Positions 25,251 through 33,263 of a DNA stretch of 64,000 nucleotides are shown in pieces (position 1 is the stretch's first letter; each line of letters starts with the position of its first letter). The notes beneath the pieces are model-generated. The model saw only the letters and a program-made list of their open reading frames with translations. It was not told the DNA's origin and searched no databases. The position numbers and the translations under genes were made by a program. The stretch is from the NCBI RefSeq assembly GCF_011420305.2, contig NZ_CP061769.1, positions 3,955,001 through 4,019,000 of the forward strand, written 5' to 3'. The DNA comes from Nocardioides ochotonae. Lineage in GTDB: Bacteria; Actinomycetota; Actinomycetes; Propionibacteriales; Nocardioidaceae.

Positions 25251-26446
25251 GCAGCCACGCGCACTGGGGCCTCGAGGACGGTCCCGGGGCGGGCGAGAAC
25301 CTCGACCTCACCCGGCCGCTGGCCGAGGCGATCGCGCAGGCCGAGCAGCTGATCGCCGACGCGCCGTTCATCCGCACCGAGGCCGACCTGCTGGAGGGCT
25401 ACGACTACCTCGCCGGCCGGATCCGGATGGCGGTCCAGGCGGCGTTCGACTACGACCTCGAGCAGCCGCTGTTCATCAACCCCACGCACCAGTTCTCCCG
25501 CCAGGGCCTGGACAACCCCGACGCGATCTACTTCCACGCCTACCTCGTCGAGGGGGTCGAGTACGTCGTGCGCGGGCGCCGCGGCACCACCGCCGATCTG
25601 TCCTTCCAGGTGATGGGCGGCGGCTACCAGGCCGGGTCGGCGCCGGCGTCGCTGATGGCCTTCGACGACCGCGAGCTGGAGATCGCCGAGGACGGCACCT
25701 TCACCTTCACCTACGTCGCCGAGCCGGGCGCGAAGACGCTGATCGTGCGGGAGGTCTTCAACGACTGGGACACCGAGGAGCGCGGCACCCTCACCATCGA
25801 GCGCACCGACACGATCGGGCGCCCGCGGGCACCGCTGACCCGCGAGGGGCTGGCCCGGCGCTACGAGGTCGCGGCGCGCTCGGTGACCAGCTCGATCCGC
25901 ACCTGGTTCGCCTTCCCGCACTTCTTCCAGTACGCCCAGCCGGTCAACACCCTCACCCCGGCCCAGTCCACCCCGGGCGGGCTCTCCTCGCAGCGCTCCT
26001 CGATCGGGCACTACGCGATCGGCGCGGACGAGGCGCTGGTGATCACGGTGCCGCACTGGGAGGACTGCGCCTACCAGGCCGCCCAGATCGGCTCGGACTG
26101 GTACGCCTCGACCGACTACGAGACCCACCAGACCTCGCTCACCAAGGCGCAGGCCACGACCGACCCGGACGGGATGATCCGCCTCGTCGTCTCCGAGCAC
26201 CCGCCGCTGGACGGGCGCCCCACCGCGAACTGGCTGGAGACGACAGGGCACCGCACCGGCGCGGTGATGCTGCGCTGGCAGTGCCTGGCGCGCGACCCGG
26301 GTGCCGACGACGGCCCCCGCACCGAGGTGGTGCCGCTGGCCGAGGTCGCGGCCCGCCTGCCCCACGCCGTACCGCTCACCGACGAGGAGTACGCCGCGCG
26401 GATCGCCGCCCGGCAGCGCTCCGTGGCCCGAAGGATGATCAGTTGA
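25247..26446 (+). CDS. DUF1214-like protein of unknown function
   Basis: A 399-residue soluble protein. The N-terminal helical part (LLEGYDYLAGRIRMAVQAAF) is followed by beta-rich halves: YVVRGRRGTTADLSFQVMGGG, FTFTYVAEPGAKTLIVREVFNDW, then VITVPHWEDCAYQAAQIGSD. The C-terminal block with RPTANWLETTGHRTGAVMLR resembles the 'NWL...G..LRxY' end of DUF1214 proteins. No catalytic motif is obvious. The GTG start overlaps the upstream LLM gene by four bases, and its stop overlaps the SDR start, so it is firmly part of the operon. Relatives sit beside steroid and lipid genes in actinobacteria, as far as I recall. Confidence 0.7.
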   Translation: MSSHAHWGLEDGPGAGENLDLTRPLAEAIAQAEQLIADAPFIRTEADLLEGYDYLAGRIRMAVQAAFDYDLEQPLFINPTHQFSRQGLDNPDAIYFHAYLVEGVEYVVRGRRGTTADLSFQVMGGGYQAGSAPASLMAFDDRELEIAEDGTFTFTYVAEPGAKTLIVREVFNDWDTEERGTLTIERTDTIGRPRAPLTREGLARRYEVAARSVTSSIRTWFAFPHFFQYAQPVNTLTPAQSTPGGLSSQRSSIGHYAIGADEALVITVPHWEDCAYQAAQIGSDWYASTDYETHQTSLTKAQATTDPDGMIRLVVSEHPPLDGRPTANWLETTGHRTGAVMLRWQCLARDPGADDGPRTEVVPLAEVAARLPHAVPLTDEEYAARIAARQRSVARRMIS

Positions 26447-27288
26447 GCCCGCAGACCGCCGCCGTCCACCTCGAGACCGACGCCGAGGTCGAGGCCCGCT
26501 ACCGCCCCCTGCCGCTGCTGGAGGGCAAGGTGCTGGTGCTCTCCGGCGTCGGCCCCGGCCTCGGCCGCGCGCTCGGCGAGGAGGCCGCCAAGATGGGCGC
26601 CGACCTGGTGCTCGCCAGCCGCACCGAGCGGCGCCTGGACAAGATGGCCGAGGTGGTCCGCGGGCACGGGCGCCGGGCGCTCGTGGTCCCCACCGACATC
26701 ACCGACGAGGAGTCCCGGCAGCGGCTGGTGGAGCGCACGCTCGAGGAGTTCGGACGCGTCGACTGCCTGCTCAACAACGCCTTCGGCATCCCGCCGATGG
26801 ACCCGCTCACCACCCTCGACCTCGACGGGCTGCGCGCGGCCAACGAGACCAACGTCTTCGCCCCGCTGCGGCTCACCGCGCTGTTCGCCGACGCGCTCGC
26901 CGCCACCCGCGGCTCGGTGCTGATGGTGAACTCCTGCGTGCTCTACCAGTCCCAGGAGGAGTACGCCGGCTACAAGCTCTCCAAGGGCGCGCTCGAGCAC
27001 CTGTCCTCCTCGCTGGCCACCGAGCTCGGCCCGCGCGGGATCCGGGTCAACAGCGTCGCGCCGTCCTACATCTACGAGGACGTCAACAAGGGCTACTTCG
27101 ACTGGATGGCCTCGGAGTCCGGGCGCACCCACGACGAGGTGTACGCCGAGAAGGCCGCCCCCACCGACCTCCAGCGGCTGGCCAGCCCCGCCGAGGTCGC
27201 GCGGGCCGCGCTGATGCTGGCCAGCGACCTGAGCTCGGCGGTCACCGGGCAGGTCCTCAACGTCGACTGCGGGGAGTTCCACCGATGA
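26443..27288 (+). CDS. Short-chain dehydrogenase/reductase
   Basis: A 281-residue SDR with an N-terminal extension of about 25 residues. The cofactor loop is LSGVGPGLGRALGEEAAKMG (GxxxGLG), the NAG-type motif reads LLNNAFG, and the active site is SVLMVNSCVLYQSQEEYAGYK with Ser, Tyr and Lys (YxxxK) in place. The C-terminal SSAVTGQVLNVDCGEFHR is typical. The start must be TTG at 26443, overlapping the upstream stop (TTGA), because no ATG or GTG occurs before the cofactor loop. It probably oxidises a hydroxy group on the pathway intermediate. Confidence 0.88.
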   Translation: MSPQTAAVHLETDAEVEARYRPLPLLEGKVLVLSGVGPGLGRALGEEAAKMGADLVLASRTERRLDKMAEVVRGHGRRALVVPTDITDEESRQRLVERTLEEFGRVDCLLNNAFGIPPMDPLTTLDLDGLRAANETNVFAPLRLTALFADALAATRGSVLMVNSCVLYQSQEEYAGYKLSKGALEHLSSSLATELGPRGIRVNSVAPSYIYEDVNKGYFDWMASESGRTHDEVYAEKAAPTDLQRLASPAEVARAALMLASDLSSAVTGQVLNVDCGEFHR

Positions 27289-28469
27289 GCACCGGGGACC
27301 TGGACACCGGCGGCCTCAACGTCATGTCGCGCACCCGCCCCGACGTGGGCTCCTACGACGACATCGCCGCCGCCGCGATGCGCACCACCGGGCTGAGCGA
27401 CTTCGGCGGCGACGCCCACGAGGAGGGCCTGCGGATCCTGGTCGACGACCTCGCGTCCCCCGAGGCGGGCCTGACCCCGCTGGGCAACTACTTCCAGCGC
27501 TCGGAGGTCAAGAGCGCCCTGGTCGGCCGGCTGCTCACCCAGGCGCAGTTCGCGGCGCGCCCCGAGCACGCCGACGTCGTGGTCGAGCGCCCGATCTTCC
27601 TGATGGGCCTGCCCCGCACCGGCACCACCGCGCTGCACCGGCTGCTGCACGCCGACCCCGCCACCCAGGGCCTGGAGATGTGGCTGACCCAGTTCCCCCA
27701 GCCACGTCCTCCGCGCGAGACCTGGGAGGCCGACCCGGTCTTCGCCGCCATGCAGCAGGGCTTCGCCGCGCACCACGTGGAGAGCCCGGAGTACATGGGG
27801 ATCCACTACATGGATGCCGCCACCGTCGAGGAGTGCTGGCGGCTGCTGCGCCAGACCGGCAAGTCGAACTCCTATGAGTCCCTCGCCGAGGTGCCGCGCT
27901 ACACCGCGTGGCTGGCCGAGCAGGACTGGACCGACGCCTACGCCCGCCACAAGCAGAACCTCCAGCTGGTCGGGCTCAACGACCCCGAGAAGCGATGGGT
28001 GCTCAAGAACCCCTCGCACATGACCGCACTCGACGCCCTGATGAGCGTCTATCCCGACGCGCTGATCGTCTACACCCACCGCGACCCGGTCGTCTGCATC
28101 GCCTCATCCTGCTCGCTGTCGGCCGAGACCACCGCCGGGCACTCCATGACGTACGTCGGGGAGACGATCGGGCGCACCCAGCTGGACCTGTGGTCGCGCT
28201 CCTTCCACGCCTTCCACGACGCCCGGTCCCGCTACGCCCCCGAGCAGTTCGTCGACATCGCCTTCGCCGACCTGCGCCGCGACCCGCTCGGCACGGTGGC
28301 GATGATCCACGAGCGGTTCGGGCTGGAGTGGACCGACGAGGCCCGCGCGGCCGTGACCGAGATCGACCGGGAGTCCAAGGAGGGCAAGGCGGCCCCCTCG
28401 CACCGCTACGCGCTCGAGGACTACGGGCTCACCGAGGACCAGGTGCGCGCCGCCTTCGACCGCGGATAG
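27285..28469 (+). CDS. PAPS-dependent sulfotransferase-family protein
   Basis: A 394-residue member of the Sulfotransfer_3 group. The 5'-phosphosulfate loop is IFLMGLPRTGTTALHRLLHA near residue 105, and the 3'-phosphate region reads LIVYTHRDPVVCIASSCSL near residue 265. Between them lie the KNPSHMTALDALMSVYPDA and EMWLTQFPQPRPP stretches seen in actinobacterial homologues. It may transfer sulfate from PAPS to a hydroxylated lipid or sterol, but many such proteins are untested. Last gene of the operon that starts at 24372; its ATG overlaps the SDR stop (ATGA). Confidence 0.9.
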   Translation: MSTGDLDTGGLNVMSRTRPDVGSYDDIAAAAMRTTGLSDFGGDAHEEGLRILVDDLASPEAGLTPLGNYFQRSEVKSALVGRLLTQAQFAARPEHADVVVERPIFLMGLPRTGTTALHRLLHADPATQGLEMWLTQFPQPRPPRETWEADPVFAAMQQGFAAHHVESPEYMGIHYMDAATVEECWRLLRQTGKSNSYESLAEVPRYTAWLAEQDWTDAYARHKQNLQLVGLNDPEKRWVLKNPSHMTALDALMSVYPDALIVYTHRDPVVCIASSCSLSAETTAGHSMTYVGETIGRTQLDLWSRSFHAFHDARSRYAPEQFVDIAFADLRRDPLGTVAMIHERFGLEWTDEARAAVTEIDRESKEGKAAPSHRYALEDYGLTEDQVRAAFDRG

Positions 28470-28474
28470 CCGTC

Positions 28475-28954
28475 GTGACCGACACCGTCCTCCCCGACAC
28501 CCTGCTCCCCGTCGCCCTGATGCTCGCCCTCGTCCTGGGCGGGCTCCAGGCCGGCACCTACTACGCCTGGGCCAGCGGGGTGATGCCCGGGCTGGCCCGG
28601 GTCGAGGACCGCGCCTTCGTGGAGGTGATGCGGCAGGTGAACCTCGCGATCGTGAACCCGGTCTTCCTGGCCAGCTTCGTCGGCGCCCCGCTCGCCGCCG
28701 CGGCTGCAGCGTTCCTCGCCGAGGGCACCGCGCGCTGGTGGGCTGTCGGCGGGGCCGTCCTCGCGGTCGCAACGGTCGTGGTCACGGTGGCCCGCAACAT
28801 CCCGCTCAACGACGCGCTGGAGGCCCGCGGCACGGGCGACCCGGCGGCCGCGAGAGCCGGCTTCGAGGGCGCGTGGCGGCGTTGGAACGCCGCGCGCGCC
28901 CTCACCTCGACCGTCTCGGTGGCCTGCCTGGGCGCCGCGGCGTACCTGTCCTGA
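28475..28954 (+). CDS. DUF1772 (anthrone-oxygenase-like) membrane protein
   Basis: A 159-residue protein with four membrane helices: LLPVALMLALVLGGLQAGTYYAW, VNPVFLASFVGAPLAAAAAAFL, WAVGGAVLAVATVVVTVARN and the C-terminal TSTVSVACLGAAAYLS. The loop VARNIPLNDALEARG and the WRRWNAARAL stretch before the last helix are the DUF1772 signature. The family includes fungal anthrone oxygenases, but bacterial roles are unknown. GTG start 5 bases after the sulfotransferase stop, so it could be co-transcribed with the 24372-28469 operon. Confidence 0.85.
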   Translation: MTDTVLPDTLLPVALMLALVLGGLQAGTYYAWASGVMPGLARVEDRAFVEVMRQVNLAIVNPVFLASFVGAPLAAAAAAFLAEGTARWWAVGGAVLAVATVVVTVARNIPLNDALEARGTGDPAAARAGFEGAWRRWNAARALTSTVSVACLGAAAYLS

Positions 28955-28996
28955 GAAGGGGTGCGCCGTCGCCGCGTCGTCCGCAAGGATCTGCCC

Positions 28997-29464
28997 ATGA
29001 CTGCCGCCCCCGTGCTCGGCCCGGACGACCCGCGCGCCGACGACGTGCGCGCCCTGCTCGCTCGCCACATGGCCTTCGGGCACCAGCACAGCCCGCCCGA
29101 GGACGTGCACACCCTCGACGTCGACAGGCTGCTCGGCCCGGGGATGACCTTCTGCTCGGCCCGGGTCGACGGCACGCTGGTCGCGGTCGGCGCGCTGCGC
29201 GACCTCGGCGACGGCCACCTGGAGCTGAAGTCGATGCACACCGCCAGCGAGCACCGCGGCCAAGGCCACGCGCGCCGGATGCTGCTCCACCTCCTCGCCC
29301 TCGCCCGCGAGCGCGGCGCGACCCGGGTCAGTCTCGAGACCGGCTCGATGGACGCCTTCGCCCCCGCCCGCACGCTGTACGCCGCCGCGGGCTTCGTCCC
29401 GTGCGAGCCCTTCGGCGACTACTCGCCCAGCCGGAACAGCAGCTTCTTCACGCTGGTGCTCTGA
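28997..29464 (+). CDS. GNAT-family N-acetyltransferase
   Basis: A 155-residue acyl-CoA-dependent acetyltransferase of the YjhQ-like type. Motif A reads ELKSMHTASEHRGQGHARRMLLHLL, with the QGHARR pyrophosphate loop; motif B gives LYAAAGFVPCEPFGDYSPS. The N-terminus has the GHQHSPPEDVHTLDVDRL stretch conserved in this subfamily. The substrate is unknown, probably a small amine. The ATG at 28997 follows AAGGAT by six bases; longer starts are poor. It is followed after 3 bases by the next gene. Confidence 0.9.
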   Translation: MTAAPVLGPDDPRADDVRALLARHMAFGHQHSPPEDVHTLDVDRLLGPGMTFCSARVDGTLVAVGALRDLGDGHLELKSMHTASEHRGQGHARRMLLHLLALARERGATRVSLETGSMDAFAPARTLYAAAGFVPCEPFGDYSPSRNSSFFTLVL

Positions 29465-29467
29465 GGC

Positions 29468-30274
29468 GTGCGGCCGGTACAGCTCGTGGACGTCGAGGGC
29501 GTGCGCTGGATCCCCGAATCGCCCTCGGGCGTCGCGGCCCTGGTCCTCGCTGGCTCCAGCGGCCGCGTCGACTCGGCCCGTGCCGAGCTGTTGGCACGCC
29601 ACGGAGTCCTCGCCGAGTCGATCCGCTGGTTCGGAGGCGCCGGCCAGAACGAGGGACCGTGGGAGATCCCGCTGGAGCTCTTCCTCGCACGCGTGGACGA
29701 CCTCGCACGGACCTCCGATCGAGTCGTGGTCCTCGGCACCTCGTTCGGAGCTGAAGCCGCGCTCCTGACCGGCGCTCACAGCCCGCACGTCAGCGCCGTT
29801 GCGGCATTCGCGCCCTCCGACGTGGTGTGGGCGGGCGTTCGACCCGACGGAAGCCCGGCGTCGCACTGGACCCTCGGCGGCACCCCGCTGCCGTACGTGG
29901 ACCTCGTCGACGACTGGGAGCCCGAAACCGACCCACCCGCCTTCCGCGGCCACTACGAGGCGTCCCGTGACCGATTCCGAGAGGCACTCTCCTCGGCCGC
30001 GATCCCGGTCGAGCACATCGATCAGGTGCTCCTGGTCGCCGGCGGGGACGACCAGGTGTGGCCCTCTCAGACGATGGCTGAAGCCATCGCGGCACGGCGC
30101 GACGCGCAGGGCCTGGAGACGCTCCTTGTCCTCGATCCCGATGCTGGCCATCGCACCGTGTTGCCCGGCGAACCCGTCGCCGCGGGAGGAATGCGGATGC
30201 GCCGCGGCGGCACCCCCGCGTCGGACTCCAGGCTCGGAGCGGCCGCATGGAGTCAGCTCAGCACTCTGCTCTGA
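29468..30274 (+). CDS. Acyl-CoA thioester hydrolase (BAAT C-terminal)-like protein
   Basis: A 268-residue alpha/beta hydrolase resembling the C-terminal catalytic domain of BAAT-type thioesterases. Nucleophile elbow GTSFGAEAALLTG (Ser, near residue 93), acid VAGGDDQVWPSQ, histidine DPDAGHRTVLPGE. The usual N-terminal Ig-like domain of BAAT enzymes is absent, so it is a single-domain form like several actinobacterial proteins. The substrate is unknown. The GTG start is 3 bases beyond the acetyltransferase stop, so they are probably co-transcribed. Base composition is slightly less GC-rich than its left neighbours. Confidence 0.82.
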   Translation: MRPVQLVDVEGVRWIPESPSGVAALVLAGSSGRVDSARAELLARHGVLAESIRWFGGAGQNEGPWEIPLELFLARVDDLARTSDRVVVLGTSFGAEAALLTGAHSPHVSAVAAFAPSDVVWAGVRPDGSPASHWTLGGTPLPYVDLVDDWEPETDPPAFRGHYEASRDRFREALSSAAIPVEHIDQVLLVAGGDDQVWPSQTMAEAIAARRDAQGLETLLVLDPDAGHRTVLPGEPVAAGGMRMRRGGTPASDSRLGAAAWSQLSTLL

Positions 30275-30318
30275 GGGCCACCCTCGGGTACGGAGAGCGC
30301 GGCATGAGAGACAGCGAG

Positions 30319-30717
30319 TCACGCGATGCTGGCGAGCCATTCGTCGACCGACGTCATCCGCTGCACGGCAGGGTGGAAGTAGAAGACGCTCTCCTGGCTG
30401 ATCGGGCCGAGGAGCACCACGTGCTGGAGCTCCCCCCGGTGCGCTCGGGCCAGCGCGGCCCCCAGCTCGACGAACATCCCCTTCCCCTCCTCCTCGGACA
30501 TGACGACCAGCACTGCATCGGCCCTGAGCACTGCCTCCAGGTCGTCCGAGGCCAGGCTGGCCGAGAGCGCGGGGGCCGATCCGTAGTCCTCCACGAGGGT
30601 CACGTCTGGAGCTCGCGTCCAGTCCAAGGCGAGTTCGTGCCCGGCCGCCATCACCGCGGCCTGGACCGCCTGCACCGCAGCGATGTCCGTCAACGGCCCG
30701 GCGACGTAGATCCTCAC
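30319..30717 (-). CDS. Nucleoside 2-deoxyribosyltransferase-like protein
   Basis: A 132-residue Rossmann-like protein. It starts MRIYVAGPLTDIAAVQAVQAA, carrying the YVAGPL signature of the nucleoside 2-deoxyribosyltransferase / LOG-like superfamily. It continues with DDLEAVLRADAVLVVMSEEE and GMFVELGAALARAHRG, corresponding to the substrate and catalytic Glu region. It could cleave or exchange nucleoside bases, or act on phage-type modified nucleotides. No clear partner is present. It converges with the thioesterase gene and lies downstream of a DUF222-HNH gene on the same strand. Confidence 0.8.
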   Translation of the reverse strand: MRIYVAGPLTDIAAVQAVQAAVMAAGHELALDWTRAPDVTLVEDYGSAPALSASLASDDLEAVLRADAVLVVMSEEEGKGMFVELGAALARAHRGELQHVVLLGPISQESVFYFHPAVQRMTSVDEWLASIA

Positions 30718-30753
30718 GCGGCGACGGTCCCACAGGAAGGCATGACGTAGCCC

Positions 30754-32013
30754 TCACGTCCGCCGAGTGAATCGGAGATCGCCGTTCGGCATCCGTTGGC
30801 GCAGATAACGGTCGTCGTGGATCAGATGATGGTGATGACTGCACAGAAGAATGCCTTTGTCGAGATCGGTCTTTCCGCCCGCTGACCACGGATCCACATG
30901 ATGCGCCTCGCACCAGGTCGAGAGAATCGTGCAGCCGTCGGCTCGACATTCCTTGTCTCGAATTGCCAAGGCCTTTCTCTGACCCGGACTGAAGAGCCGG
31001 TTCGTGCGGCCAAGGTCGAGCGGCACCGAAGGCGTGCCGAGCACGGCGGGGACGAGATTCGCCGCGCAGGCCAGGCGCCGTGCCTCGCCGGCGGTGATGC
31101 GCGATCCGTCCGCGAGCGTCGCGGAGCCGAGGCCGTCGACGAGCGCCTGGAGGTCCATCGTGATCACCAGCGTCGTGGCGTCCCCGCCGTGCAACGGGAG
31201 GCGGGACGGGTCGATGCTCTCCAGCAGCGAGCAGAACGCCTCACCCAACCGGCGCTCGTAGGGCACCCGCCGCCCGTCCGCCGCCGGCTCGTCCGCGGCC
31301 CGGCGGGGGTTGGTGAAGGACTCCAGCATCGTGGTCAGCCGCAGCGCGATGCTCTCCGGCACCTGCGCCCGGATGATCGCGCTCCCGTCGCCGAGGTGCC
31401 GCACACCCAAGGTCGTACGCCGACGGGCTCGGCGCTCCGCGGCGCGCAGCTGCTCCTCCTCGACCTTCTCGGCCCACTCCGGCGCGACCACCTCCAGCAG
31501 CCGCTCGGCCAGGCGGCCGAGCTCACGGGGCCCGAAGTCGGCGGCCTGCTCGACCAGGTAGGTCTCGGCGCGAGCCAGCATGTCGGCCCACTCCTCCACG
31601 CTTGCCTCGATGAGGTCGAAGGCGTCGGTGAGGTCGTCGAGCGCAGCGACCATCACGTGGGCCTGGTCGACGCTGACGTGCCCGCCCGCGAGCGCCGTGC
31701 CGACGCGGTGCCAACGCTGCTCGCAGGCGACCCCGAGCCGCTGCAGGCGCCGCGCAGTCGGACCGGAGGTGGGGGTGCGGTGCGCGACCCACGCGGCCAC
31801 GTCGCGACACCCGTCGGCGTCGGCCACGTCGTCGGCGCACGCGATCACCCGTGCGTGCATCGCCTGCGCGCGTGAGGCCAGGTGGGCGGTCATCCGCAAT
31901 GCCTGGCGTTTCTCCGAGATCGACAGGAATGTCGGATCGCGGTCGGCGATCTTGTCGAGCAATGCCTCCGCGCACCCCACGTCGGCGAGGTAGGGATGAG
32001 CCGTGTCGGCCAT
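30754..32013 (-). CDS. DUF222 / HNH endonuclease protein
   Basis: A 419-residue protein of the DUF222-HNH family, usually present in many copies in Nocardioides-type genomes. Residues 1-270 form the DUF222 helical domain (LLDKIADRDPTFLSISEKRQ, then DQAHVMVAALDDL). The C-terminal HNH nuclease is at about 350-400: CRADGCTILSTWCEAHHVD (Zn cysteines and HH), then PWSAGGKTDLDKGILLCSHH. The start ATG at 32013 follows GGGAGGCGACG. The biological role is unknown; relatives are suspected selfish or intein-like endonucleases, or part of DNA repair. The upstream region is AT-rich, with a -10 TAGAAT and two TTCGAA boxes. Confidence 0.92.
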   Translation of the reverse strand: MADTAHPYLADVGCAEALLDKIADRDPTFLSISEKRQALRMTAHLASRAQAMHARVIACADDVADADGCRDVAAWVAHRTPTSGPTARRLQRLGVACEQRWHRVGTALAGGHVSVDQAHVMVAALDDLTDAFDLIEASVEEWADMLARAETYLVEQAADFGPRELGRLAERLLEVVAPEWAEKVEEEQLRAAERRARRRTTLGVRHLGDGSAIIRAQVPESIALRLTTMLESFTNPRRAADEPAADGRRVPYERRLGEAFCSLLESIDPSRLPLHGGDATTLVITMDLQALVDGLGSATLADGSRITAGEARRLACAANLVPAVLGTPSVPLDLGRTNRLFSPGQRKALAIRDKECRADGCTILSTWCEAHHVDPWSAGGKTDLDKGILLCSHHHHLIHDDRYLRQRMPNGDLRFTRRT

Positions 32014-32060
32014 CGTCGCCTCCCGAGAGGGCGTGGTGGAGAAGTGGTTCCGTAGGATCC

Positions 32061-32088
32061 ATTCTATCGATGTTCGAAAGCGTTCGAA
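32061..32088 (-). promoter_or_regulatory. Promoter of the HNH gene with paired TTCGAA boxes
   Basis: The minus strand reads TTCGAACGCTTTCGAAC, then TCGATAGAAT. The -10 is TAGAAT (32066-32061). Two TTCGAA palindromes lie at 32073-32078 and 32083-32088, where the spacer and -35 should be. This resembles, but does not match in spacing, the SOS box TCGAAC-N4-GTTCGA. Confidence 0.5.
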
Positions 32089-32298
32089 ATAGCGCTTGGA
32101 AGGTAAAGACTGAATCTGTGGAAAACCTCGTGGTCGCGCGGGGGGCGACACAGGCGGGCCCCTGGCTGTCACTCCTCGACAGCTGCCTCCCATGTGATTG
32201 AGGCGTGATAGCCGCCCTCGCGCAGCTGGCACGGCGACGCCCACTTCGCGGCAGAGCCGGATCGCCGCGGGCGCACGCCACGCGGCATGGCCGTGCGC

Positions 32299-32748
32299 TC
32301 ACTCAATCCGGAAAGTGACCACCTCAGTGGTGCCACACGAAGCAGGCACCTTGAAGCCGACCTGGTCGATGGCGGCATCGAAGACGCCCCCAGCTCCCTT
32401 GAGACTCTCCCCAGCACTCACTGCACCAAGTCCCGGTATGCGCAGGGTCAGAGGCGACTCGCTCACGATCTTCGTTCCGAGAGGCCATGCCGCGACTGCG
32501 TCGCCGATGCCAGCGCAGTCCCCCACGCGGGTCAGGAGACCGGAGACAATTGCATCCCGACCTCCTGCCGACACGAGCACTTTCGTTTCCCCAGGTTCCC
32601 CTGTCGCAGCTGCGGGCACCTCTGAGGGCTTAGATTCCTCTGCGGCACTTGCAGGCTCTGTTGGGATGGACTGTGCTTCACCGCAGGACGTAGCGCCGAA
32701 CGTGAGCAGCGCACTCAGCACGGACGCGACCTTCAACCGTGGTGTCAT
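32299..32748 (-). CDS. Small putative lipoprotein
   Basis: A 149-residue exported protein: lipoprotein signal LKVASVLSALLTFGATSC, a Ser/Glu/Pro/Ala spacer, then a compact beta-rich domain with KVLVSAGGRDAIVSGLLTRV, GIGDAVAAWPLGTKIVSESP and CGTTEVVTFRIE. Two further cysteines may form a disulfide. No family recognised. Coding sequence is noticeably less GC-rich than most of the window, as are its flanks, which fits acquired DNA. The ATG at 32748 has CGAGG six bases upstream; earlier in-frame ATGs would add a charged, non-signal stretch. Confidence 0.65.
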   Translation of the reverse strand: MTPRLKVASVLSALLTFGATSCGEAQSIPTEPASAAEESKPSEVPAAATGEPGETKVLVSAGGRDAIVSGLLTRVGDCAGIGDAVAAWPLGTKIVSESPLTLRIPGLGAVSAGESLKGAGGVFDAAIDQVGFKVPASCGTTEVVTFRIE

Positions 32749-32932
32749 GATGCCTCGGACGTCAGCGGTTGCCGTTTGGTTCCGGCGCTCTAAAACGTCT
32801 CCGCTCATCGGAATGATCGGGCGTTCCAGCAACGGCTATCACACGGCATTCCCATAGGGGCCGCCGTCCGGAACCGCCGGCCGGAAGATCGCGTCCCACG
32901 GGCATGAAGCCGTTCTTGCGCGTGGTGTCGTC

Positions 32933-33250
32933 TTGCTGGCTTGCGGGTCGTTCAACGCGTGCGCGCACGCCGGAACCAGCCCCGGCGACGACTGCGTGAG
33001 CCACTACGAGCCGGTCGCGGAGGCCGCGACCTGGCAGGGCCTTCGGGACGCGATGGTGGCGGGCGACGAGCGTGGTCGCGTCGCGTCCCTGCGCACACAG
33101 GACCGTGGGGAGGACGTCGGGGTCGGCGACGAGGACGCCGTACGCGTGGTCGACCTGGTGGGCCGCAACGGCCGGCGCCTCGCCCAGGTCGAGGTCTGGC
33201 GCACCGACGGCCGGTGGCACGCGGGCGAGTGGAGCCAGTGCATCGACTGA
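32933..33250 (+). CDS. Hypothetical protein, possibly frameshifted lipoprotein
   Basis: A 105-residue frame beginning at a TTG just ahead of LACGSFNACAHAG, which looks like the end of a lipoprotein signal and its lipobox. Directly upstream, in another frame, an ATG at 32904 gives MKPFLRVV; joined by a one-base shift the two would read as a plausible signal peptide. So either the annotated start is wrong or the gene is broken near 32925. The mature part (DDCVSHYEPVAEAATWQGLR, then DAVRVVDLVGRNGRRLAQVE and WHAGEWSQC) looks like a small secreted beta-sheet protein of unknown function. Convergent with the hydrolase at 33264. Confidence 0.45.
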   Translation: MLACGSFNACAHAGTSPGDDCVSHYEPVAEAATWQGLRDAMVAGDERGRVASLRTQDRGEDVGVGDEDAVRVVDLVGRNGRRLAQVEVWRTDGRWHAGEWSQCID

Positions 33251-33263
33251 ACGCCTCCAGCCC

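Noticed and set aside
32073..32088. LexA (SOS) box
   Set aside because: The half-sites TCGAA/TTCGA are 4 bases apart instead of 6 and lack the C/G that flank the N4 spacer, so I kept it only as an unassigned element.
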